Of a stretch of 7,171 nucleotides of DNA, positions 1-5,013 are shown one piece after another. Source of the stretch: an uncultured Lysobacter sp. (GTDB lineage Bacteria > Pseudomonadota > Gammaproteobacteria > Xanthomonadales > Xanthomonadaceae). Made by a program: the position numbers and the translations under genes. The notes beneath the pieces were generated by a model. The model made no database searches, was not told the origin of the DNA, and saw only the letters and a program-made list of their open reading frames with translations. The stretch's first letter is position 1, and each line of letters starts with the position of its first letter. The stretch lies in the NCBI GenBank assembly GCA_943913335.1, contig CALTXS010000046.1, positions 1-7,171 of the forward strand, read 5' to 3'.

Positions 1-1125
1 GGCCACGGTCTCATCCCAATTGGCAATCGGACCATCCACGATACGAATGATGCGCACGTCATTGCCCGGCAGCGGCCGACCTACGCAGGTCCCTGCGCCC
101 TGTTCGGTGGCAATGCGCGTGCCTAACAGCTGTCGGCCTTCGATCACTGCCACCGGCAAACATTCGGTGGCGCCGTAGGGCGTCCAGAACTTGGCATCGT
201 CGGGCAAAAGGGCCTGAATTTTCGCAACCGTTGCAGGGGGCACCGGCGCGCCCGCGCTGGTCACGCGCCTCAGACCCGCCAGCGGCTTGCCGTATTCGGC
301 CAGCACCTTCATCAGCGCCGGCGAACCGAACAGCTGCTCCACACCGAACCGCTGCATGGCATCGTGCAATTTGCGTGCATCGGCCTGCGCCGGCTTGCGG
401 GCATCCATATCCGGAATCACCGAAGTCAGCCCCAGCGCCGGATCGAACAGTGCGAACGGCGGAAACGTCGGAAAATCCGTGCCGCCCGGCTCAATGCCGA
501 AGGCATCGCGCAGCAGCTCGAGCTGGCCGATAAAGTGCCGATGCTTGTATTCGACACCTTTGGGCACCCCGGTGCTGCCGCTGGTAAACAAAATGGCGGC
601 CAGGTCGTCGGCACCGGGTGTCGGCAACTCCAGCTCGTCCGAGCAGCGCAAATCGCGCAGACGACGATTGCCGAACCAGCCATGGCCGGTGGTCAGATGC
701 ACATTCGCAGATGGCGCCCAGCCCAATACGCGCCGCGCCAGATGCGCCATCGGCAAGCCGATAAAGCCCTGCGGATCGGCCTCGCGCAGGCACTGCTTGA
801 GCGAGGCCCGCGGAATACCCGGATCGATCAGCACCGGCACCATGCCCGCACGAAACAGCGCAAACATGCTGACAAAGAAGTCCAATGTGGGTTTCAGCAT
901 GACCACCACCCGGTCGCCACGCTCTAACGGCGTCCTGTGCAGCAAACCGCGAGCTAGCGCCGTGCTGCGCTTTTGCAGCTCGCCGAACGTCAGCAACTCG
1001 TCGTAACGGGCAAACCCGAAGCGATTGTGGCGCGGACCCGGAACGCGAATCGCGATCTGTTCCGGCTGCAGACGGGCGGCGCGATCGAGCGCGTCGGTGA
1101 GATGAGGGGGCGGCAGCTCGGACAT
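1..1125 (-). CDS. oleC: OleC, beta-lactone synthetase (AMP-binding superfamily), 3' end cut off by window edge
   Basis: The protein is an ANL-superfamily (acyl-CoA synthetase-like) adenylating enzyme. OleC uses ATP to close the beta-hydroxy acid made by OleD into a cis-beta-lactone, the third step of long-chain olefin synthesis. Read from the complement, the frame is open from the ATG at 1125-1123 through 375 codons to base 1; the family is about 550 residues, so the C-terminal third is missing. The phosphate-binding loop LFTSGSTGVPKG is at residues 179-190 and the adenylation motif YGATE at 317-321. The stretch TFPPFALFDPALGLTSVIPD (220-239) is typical of OleC rather than of general fatty acyl-CoA ligases. 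The start is chosen because the MSELPPPHL N-terminus fits the family and lies 45 bp from the divergent ykgJ. No strong ribosome binding site precedes it. A general acyl-CoA ligase is the alternative, made unlikely by the neighbouring oleB. Confidence 0.93.
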   Translation of the reverse strand, partial: MSELPPPHLTDALDRAARLQPEQIAIRVPGPRHNRFGFARYDELLTFGELQKRSTALARGLLHRTPLERGDRVVVMLKPTLDFFVSMFALFRAGMVPVLIDPGIPRASLKQCLREADPQGFIGLPMAHLARRVLGWAPSANVHLTTGHGWFGNRRLRDLRCSDELELPTPGADDLAAILFTSGSTGVPKGVEYKHRHFIGQLELLRDAFGIEPGGTDFPTFPPFALFDPALGLTSVIPDMDARKPAQADARKLHDAMQRFGVEQLFGSPALMKVLAEYGKPLAGLRRVTSAGAPVPPATVAKIQALLPDDAKFWTPYGATECLPVAVIEGRQLLGTRIATEQGAGTCVGRPLPGNDVRIIRIVDGPIANWDETVA

Positions 1126-1156
1126 GGCAAGATTTTCGCAGAATTCGCGGCGACCG

Positions 1157-1162
1157 TAGAAT
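1157..1162 (+). promoter_or_regulatory. -10 box for ykgJ, probably leaderless
   Basis: TAGAAT ends 8 nt before the ATG at 1171, so transcription starting 7-9 nt downstream of the box would begin at or next to the start codon. A partial -35 match, TTCGCA (1135-1140, 4 of 6 against TTGACA), lies upstream with a 16-bp spacer. No convincing Shine-Dalgarno sequence fits between box and ATG, which agrees with a leaderless mRNA. Confidence 0.5.
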
Positions 1163-1163
1163 A
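1158..1163 (-). promoter_or_regulatory. possible -10 box for oleC
   Basis: On the complement the sequence TATTCT lies 32 bp upstream of the oleC ATG and would give a leader of roughly 25 nt. No good -35 match is visible at 16-18 bp spacing (these bases lie inside the start of ykgJ). It overlaps the plus-strand TAGAAT box. oleC needs either its own promoter here or read-through from oleB across the antisense ykgJ gene. Confidence 0.3.
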
Positions 1164-1170
1164 GAGCCCG

Positions 1171-1557
1171 ATGTCCGACACGCCTTTCGTTCACCCTTGC
1201 CTATCCTGCGGCGCCTGTTGCGCCACGTTTCGCGTGTCCATGCACTGGAGCGAAACCGATCCGAACTTGGGTGGCGTCGTCCCCGCCGAGCTCACCGAAC
1301 CCTTAGATGCGCATCAGGTCTGCATGCGCGGAACCTGGGCGAAGGCACCCCGCTGCGTCGCCTTAGACGCAGTGATCGGCCAATACAGTCGCTGCACGAT
1401 TCACGCGCAACGACCGCAGGCCTGTCGTCTGGTGCAAGCGAGTTGGGAATTCGGCCGTGCCGATGCGCAGTGCGACAAAGCACGCGCGGGTCACGGACTT
1501 AAGCCGCTGACTCCACAGGATTGGCCGCCAGGAACTGGCGCACCAGCGGCAGACTGA
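1171..1557 (+). CDS. YkgJ-family cysteine-cluster protein
   Basis: This 128-residue soluble protein has the layout of the YkgJ / Fe-S oxidoreductase-like (CxxCxxCC) family. An N-terminal cluster CLSCGACC (Cys10, 13, 16, 17) is followed by Cys51, Cys62, Cys75 in RCTIHAQRPQAC, Cys85, and Cys101 near the C-terminus. The family is thought to bind a metal or Fe-S cluster through these cysteines, but its biochemical role is not established, so none is assigned. The gene sits between oleC and oleB on the opposite strand. It diverges from oleC with a 45-bp spacer, and its last 59 bp overlap the end of oleB in antisense. The overlapped tail (about residues 110-128) has no cysteines and may be dispensable for the fold. 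The start is the first ATG, 8 nt after a TAGAAT box. The fit to the family is good; a functional link to olefin synthesis is not shown. Confidence 0.87.
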   Translation: MSDTPFVHPCLSCGACCATFRVSMHWSETDPNLGGVVPAELTEPLDAHQVCMRGTWAKAPRCVALDAVIGQYSRCTIHAQRPQACRLVQASWEFGRADAQCDKARAGHGLKPLTPQDWPPGTGAPAAD

Positions 1558-2398
1558 CTTCGGCCTTGTCCTCGAGCACGTAGTGCGCGGCATCTTGGTA
1601 GGCGTGCACCTGCGCATTCGGCAAGGCATCGCGGAAACCCTGCAGGAAATGCCGGTCGAACACAAAGTCCTTAAGACCCCAGAAGATCAGCGCCGGACGG
1701 TCCGCCAGACTCGGCAAGAACGCGCCCATGCGTTCAATGGTGTCCCAGGCGCGATCGCCCTTGCCCAGCGGAATATCCTGCACGAAGCGCAACACCGAAC
1801 GCCGATTCGCCCACGAATTGTAGGGTGCAATAAAGCCGCGGAACACATCAGCGGGCAAGCGACGCACGCTACCGATCTGCGCAGTGCCGCGAGCAAAAGC
1901 GTTCAACCCGCGAATCAGGAAGGCACCTAACCACGTATCGCGACCCAGCCACAAACTGCGGGGCAGGCGCTTGGCCTTAGGCAAGGGGAACGCACCGGTA
2001 TTGGTGATCAGCAAACGCGCCACCTGCGCCGGATGACGCATCGCCCAGCCGAACCCGATGCCACCGCCCCAGTCATGCACGGCCAACGTCAGCGGGCCGG
2101 TGATGCCCAAGTGAGCGAGCAGGGCTTCGACATCGTCAATGCGGCTGTCGAGCGTGTAGGTGTAGTGCGCATCGTCGGGCTTGTCGCTATTGCCCATACC
2201 GACGTGATCGGGCGCAATGCAGCGGTACTGATCGCGCAGGCCGAGAATCCAGCGGCGCCACAGGAACGACCACGACGGATTGCCGTGCAGCATGAGAATC
2301 ACCGGCGCGTCCTGGGGGCCCTCGTCCAGATATGCCATGCGGATACCGGGGCGAACTTCGAAGCTTAGCGGGGTGAACGGATACTCAGACGTACTCAT
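1499..2398 (-). CDS. oleB: OleB, cis-beta-lactone decarboxylase (alpha/beta hydrolase, haloalkane dehalogenase-like)
   Basis: OleB removes CO2 from the beta-lactone made by OleC and releases the cis-olefin, the last step of head-to-head hydrocarbon synthesis. With the start at 2398 the protein has 299 residues, normal for a stand-alone OleB. It is an alpha/beta hydrolase of haloalkane dehalogenase type. The oxyanion-side motif is HGNP (38-41) with Trp43. The nucleophile is Asp109 in VHDWGG, the probable acid is Asp244 in GLKD, and the base is His272 in AHYVLED. An Asp rather than Ser nucleophile marks the dehalogenase/OleB branch. The frame stays open upstream to 2479, but that extension lies inside the membrane protein gene and is Cys/Arg-rich without family likeness. 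The chosen ATG overlaps the preceding TGA by 14 bp (ATG at 2401-2399 is also possible), suggesting translational coupling. The TAA end lies inside ykgJ on the other strand. A true haloalkane dehalogenase is the alternative, unlikely beside oleC. Confidence 0.93.
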   Translation of the reverse strand: MSTSEYPFTPLSFEVRPGIRMAYLDEGPQDAPVILMLHGNPSWSFLWRRWILGLRDQYRCIAPDHVGMGNSDKPDDAHYTYTLDSRIDDVEALLAHLGITGPLTLAVHDWGGGIGFGWAMRHPAQVARLLITNTGAFPLPKAKRLPRSLWLGRDTWLGAFLIRGLNAFARGTAQIGSVRRLPADVFRGFIAPYNSWANRRSVLRFVQDIPLGKGDRAWDTIERMGAFLPSLADRPALIFWGLKDFVFDRHFLQGFRDALPNAQVHAYQDAAHYVLEDKAEVSLPLVRQFLAANPVESAA

Positions 2399-3227
2399 CA
2401 TGCTTAATTTCGGCGGCGACCACATCCTGCCAGACCGAATACAGCAAGGCAAACAGAAACGCGATAAATGGCAATGCACTCAGCCACGAGATCAGACCGA
2501 TGGCGAGTTGGGTAGTGCTCGTAGGCAGTTTGGTGATCGGCCACACCACCACGTACATCAGGCCGCTCCACATCACCATGGCCACGGTGGCAATGATCGG
2601 AATCAGCAGCGCGCCCATGAAAAACGTCTTGAAATTACGCAAAAAACCGCGCCATGCCGTGCCGAAGGCAATGCGGACGATCTGATTGGAGACCGCGACC
2701 TCGCCCAGGCCGATGCCCATCAGTGCGGTGACCAGCGACATCATCAGTGCGGTAAACAGCAGCGGCAGGATCTGCAGATTCTGCAGCGACGGACGCTGCA
2801 GGAAGTCCTGCGGCAGGCCCACAAAGCGAAACACCGCCAGAATCAGCCCGTAACCGATCAGCACGAGCACAAAGTAACCCACCAGACGCACGGCCATGCG
2901 ACGGATGCGATACGGCTCAAACACCTGCAAAGGCGATGGCGACTCGACATCGTGGGCGACACGGTGCATCAGACGGAAGTAGCCGCCAAACAACGGCAAG
3001 AACACCAGTAGCGCAAACGCGGCACCGAGCAGCAACAGCAGGATCTGCTGCATGTTGCCGGGATCGATAAAGAACTGCAGCAGGTACTCAAACCACGAGG
3101 GGATGGTCGACACGATTGACAGCAATGCCGCGCCACCGAAAACGGCAAACGGTCGGCGTAGCATCAGGTGCACCGCGTTCTTGACCCAACTAATGCTGGC
3201 CAACAGCGGCACTTCGCGCGTGTTCAT
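2385..3227 (-). CDS. six-helix integral membrane protein of unknown function, coupled to oleB
   Basis: The 280-residue product is a polytopic inner-membrane protein. Hydrophobic segments lie at about residues 27-45, 60-82, 112-135, 152-175, 203-230 and 240-265, after a short N-terminus (MNTREVPLLASISWVK) without a cleavable signal peptide. Polar loops include a basic and acidic stretch at 84-110 (FRLMHRV to EPYRIRR). The pattern resembles the uncharacterised BPSS1780-type membrane proteins of beta- and gammaproteobacteria; this is resemblance from memory and was not tested. No catalytic or transporter motif is visible. A GGTGA Shine-Dalgarno element ends 6 nt before the ATG. Its TGA overlaps the oleB start by 14 bp, so the two are almost certainly on one mRNA and co-translated. 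That makes it a candidate accessory factor for olefin synthesis, for example as a membrane anchor of the Ole assembly or in placing the hydrocarbon in the membrane. The role is inference from position only. Confidence 0.85.
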   Translation of the reverse strand: MNTREVPLLASISWVKNAVHLMLRRPFAVFGGAALLSIVSTIPSWFEYLLQFFIDPGNMQQILLLLLGAAFALLVFLPLFGGYFRLMHRVAHDVESPSPLQVFEPYRIRRMAVRLVGYFVLVLIGYGLILAVFRFVGLPQDFLQRPSLQNLQILPLLFTALMMSLVTALMGIGLGEVAVSNQIVRIAFGTAWRGFLRNFKTFFMGALLIPIIATVAMVMWSGLMYVVVWPITKLPTSTTQLAIGLISWLSALPFIAFLFALLYSVWQDVVAAEIKHDEYV

Positions 3228-3247
3228 TTGGGCTCACCCTATCAGAG

Positions 3248-3266
3248 CACGCCGCGGCGCGGCGTG
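3248..3266 (-). other. perfect GC-rich hairpin in the leader of the membrane protein-oleB unit
   Basis: The arms CACGCCGC (3248-3255) and GCGGCGTG (3259-3266) are exact inverse complements around a 3-nt loop. The hairpin lies in the 64-bp gap between the amidotransferase stop and the membrane protein ATG. It ends 20 bp before that ATG and directly upstream of the Shine-Dalgarno element. No T-run follows on either strand, so it is not a standard intrinsic terminator. It could be a processing or stability hairpin or a weak attenuator. Confidence 0.5.
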
Positions 3267-3279
3267 GGTATAGCCGAGT

Positions 3280-3285
3280 ATTATC
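3280..3285 (-). promoter_or_regulatory. possible -10 box for the membrane protein-oleB unit
   Basis: GATAAT on the complement lies 52 bp upstream of the membrane protein ATG, just after the amidotransferase stop codon. A start near 3273 would put the hairpin at 3248-3266 inside a leader of about 45 nt. No -35 match is visible, so this is weak and the unit may simply be read from the amidotransferase promoter. Confidence 0.22.
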
Positions 3286-3291
3286 GCCGAT

Positions 3292-4026
3292 TTAACGGTG
3301 TCGCGCTGCGCGGGCGTGACGAACGAAGCGTCGCAGAACTTGCCTGGCATGCGGAGTCGCCGAGACCTTGTCATGCAGCTCGCGGTGATCAATACCCTCG
3401 GCCTGTAACGCCTCGCGGCGGGCCTGGACATAGCCCTGCATCGTGGTCCGCGAGAATTCGGGATGGAACTGCAGGCCCCAGACGTGCTGCTGCCAGCGGA
3501 ACGCATGGCAGTCATCCAGCTCCGAGCGGGCCAGCACCACCGCGCCCTCAGGTGGCGCCACCACGGTCTGCAGATGGGTGGCCTGGGCGTTGAATGTCGC
3601 CGGCAGACCCTGAAATAAAGGGTCATCGGCCGCATGGTCGGCATCGGTTTGAAGGCCAACCGTGCCCATCTCACGTTGCGGCAACCAGCCAACCTCGCCG
3701 CCTAGCGCATGTGCGATCAGCTGATGGCCATAGCAGATGCCCAGCATCGGGACCCCGGCATGGGCCGCCTGCCGCAGCCAGTCGGCGGTGCGTTCGCTCC
3801 AGTCGTGACGATCGGTGACCATGGCCGCCGATCCCGTCACCAGGACGCCGGCAAAGCCTTCGGCATGATCCGGCAAGATCTCGCCCTGCTCCACATTGAA
3901 GCTGACCGCCTCGTCGGGCTCCAGACCGGCCGCCACGCGAATCCAGTGCGGAAACCCTTTATGGCGCTTCATGCGCCCGGCCGGCTGTCCGGTCTCAATG
4001 ATCAGGAAGGGGGTATCAAAGGCCAT
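3292..4026 (-). CDS. class I glutamine amidotransferase (stand-alone, GMP synthase-like domain)
   Basis: The 244-residue cytoplasmic protein is a single class I (triad) glutamine amidotransferase domain, which hydrolyses glutamine and passes ammonia to an acceptor. The nucleophile is Cys98 in GICYGHQLIAHALGG. His188 and Glu190 in LQFHPEFS complete the triad. The oxyanion strand GVLVTGSAAMV is at 60-70, and the N-terminus FLIIETGQP is typical of stand-alone homologues of the GuaA N-terminal domain. No synthetase domain is attached, so the acceptor is unknown; some relatives act as gamma-glutamyl hydrolases or peptidases. The ATG at 4026 is chosen because it puts that conserved strand right at the N-terminus. 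An in-frame TTG at 4068 would add 14 residues without family likeness. There is no strong ribosome binding site. It is followed after 64 bp by the membrane protein gene and is divergent from glyQ. Membership in the ole operon is possible but unproven. Confidence 0.9.
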   Translation of the reverse strand: MAFDTPFLIIETGQPAGRMKRHKGFPHWIRVAAGLEPDEAVSFNVEQGEILPDHAEGFAGVLVTGSAAMVTDRHDWSERTADWLRQAAHAGVPMLGICYGHQLIAHALGGEVGWLPQREMGTVGLQTDADHAADDPLFQGLPATFNAQATHLQTVVAPPEGAVVLARSELDDCHAFRWQQHVWGLQFHPEFSRTTMQGYVQARREALQAEGIDHRELHDKVSATPHARQVLRRFVRHARAARHR

Positions 4027-4079
4027 GAGCTGCAGCCGATCACTTTGAGAGTTTAGGAATGTGCTCAATATATCGCTGA

Positions 4080-4085
4080 ATTATA
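4080..4085 (-). promoter_or_regulatory. -10 box for the glutamine amidotransferase gene
   Basis: The complement reads TATAAT here because the 8-bp word ATTATAAT (4080-4087) is its own inverse complement. Transcription would start near 4073, giving a leader of about 47 nt to the ATG at 4026. A second AT-rich candidate, TATATT on the complement (4067-4072), lies downstream. No clear -35 element is seen for either. Confidence 0.4.
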
Positions 4086-4087
4086 AT
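4082..4087 (+). promoter_or_regulatory. consensus -10 box for glyQS, probably leaderless
   Basis: A perfect TATAAT ends 8 nt before the glyQ ATG at 4096, so the start of transcription would fall at or within a base or two of the start codon. The only purine-rich bases before the ATG (GGG, 4091-4093) are too close to act as a ribosome binding site. The -35 region at normal spacing is poor; TTGAGA at 4045-4050 is 31 bp away and too far. The geometry is the same as for ykgJ. Confidence 0.6.
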
Positions 4088-4095
4088 GACGGGCT

Positions 4096-5013
4096 ATGAC
4101 TGACAAGACGCCGCCGACATTCCAGGACCTGATCCTGCGCCTCAACACGTATTGGGCCCGTCAGGGTTGCGTGCTGATCCAGCCTTTAGATCTCGAAGTG
4201 GGTGCGGGCACCTTCCACCCTGCCACCTTTCTGCGGGCCATTGGCCCCGAGACGTGGAATGCCGCGTACGTACAGCCTTCGCGCCGCCCGACCGATGGTC
4301 GCTACGGTGAGAACCCCAACCGCCTGCAGCGCTACTACCAGTTCCAGGTGGCGATGAAGCCGTCGCCCGACAACATTGTCGAGCTGTATTTCGGCTCGCT
4401 GCGCGAACTGGGCATTGATCCGCTGGTGCACGATCTGCGCCTGGTCGAGGACAACTGGGAGTCGCCTACTCTAGGCGCCTGGGGCCTGGGCTGGGAGGTC
4501 TGGCTCAACGGCATGGAAGTCACGCAGTTCACCTACTTTCAGCAGGCAGGCGGTCTCGAATGTCGCCCCGTGCTCGGCGAGATCACTTACGGGCTCGAAC
4601 GCCTGTGCATGTATCTGCAGAACTGCGACAACGTTTACGACCTGATCTGGACTTACGGTCCCGATGGCACCCCCGTCACCTACGGCGATGTCTATCACCA
4701 GAACGAAGTCGAACAATCTACGTACAACTTTGAATACGCCGACGTCGCCGAAATGTTCCATCGCTTTGATGCCTGCGAAGCCGAAGCCAACAAACTCATC
4801 GAAGCGGGCTTGCCCTTGCCTGCATACGAGCAGGTGACCAAGGCCTCTCACGCGTTCAACCTGCTCGATGCTCGTCGCGCCATCTCTGTGACCGAACGTC
4901 AGCGCTACATTCTGCGCGTGCGCAAGCTGTCGCAGGGCGTGGCCCAGGCCTACTACGAACAGCGCGAGAAACTCGGCTTTCCCAATGCCCCCAAATCGGA
5001 GATGGCCGCATGA
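4096..5013 (+). CDS. glyQ: glycyl-tRNA synthetase alpha subunit
   Basis: GlyQ is the catalytic alpha subunit of the bacterial alpha2beta2 glycyl-tRNA synthetase. It activates glycine with ATP and, with GlyS, charges tRNA-Gly in the cytoplasm. The 305 residues match the usual length of about 300. Class II motifs are clear: [19 protein letters not shown] at 58-76 (motif 2 region), the conserved [20 protein letters not shown] at 126-145, and motif 3 [10 protein letters not shown] at 161-170. [17 protein letters not shown] (201-217) and SFNLLDAR-like [20 protein letters not shown] (252-271) are also well conserved. The ATG at 4096 gives the standard N-terminus ([17 protein letters not shown]) and follows a consensus -10 box by 8 nt, implying a leaderless transcript. 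The TGA overlaps the glyS ATG by 4 bp, so the subunits are co-transcribed and coupled. Confidence 0.98.
   Translation: MTDKTPPTFQDLILRLNTYWARQGCVLIQPLDLEVGAGTFHPATFLRAIGPETWNAAYVQPSRRPTDGRYGENPNRLQRYYQFQVAMKPSPDNIVELYFGSLRELGIDPLVHDLRLVEDNWESPTLGAWGLGWEVWLNGMEVTQFTYFQQAGGLECRPVLGEITYGLERLCMYLQNCDNVYDLIWTYGPDGTPVTYGDVYHQNEVEQSTYNFEYADVAEMFHRFDACEAEANKLIEAGLPLPAYEQVTKASHAFNLLDARRAISVTERQRYILRVRKLSQGVAQAYYEQREKLGFPNAPKSEMAA
4998..5001 (+). promoter_or_regulatory. ribosome binding site for glyS
   Basis: GGAG lies 8 nt before the glyS ATG, inside the last codons of glyQ. With the 4-bp ATGA overlap it supports the start at 5010 and coupled translation of the two subunits. It contrasts with glyQ and ykgJ, which lack such an element. 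Confidence 0.6.

Noticed and set aside
287..1006. Plus-strand open frames of 239 and 187 codons (287-1006, 364-927)
   Set aside because: They lie antisense to oleC, which has clear family motifs throughout, and their products are low-complexity Ser/Arg/Pro- or Gln/Arg-rich sequences without domains. They are shadows of codon bias.
2399..2479. Upstream extension of oleB
   Set aside because: The extra 27 residues lie inside the coding region of the membrane protein and look unlike OleB N-termini. The ATG at 2398 gives the normal length.
2280..3011. Plus-strand open frame of 243 codons
   Set aside because: It is antisense to the membrane protein and oleB start, and the product is Gln/His-rich without hydrophobic core or domain.
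4045..4050. TTGAGA as -35 for glyQ
   Set aside because: It is 31 bp from the TATAAT box, far beyond the 15-19 bp that polymerase accepts.
4027..4068. TTG start adding 14 residues to the amidotransferase
   Set aside because: The added residues have no family likeness and the ATG at 4026 places the conserved first strand at the N-terminus. A transcript starting near 4073 leaves the TTG almost no leader.
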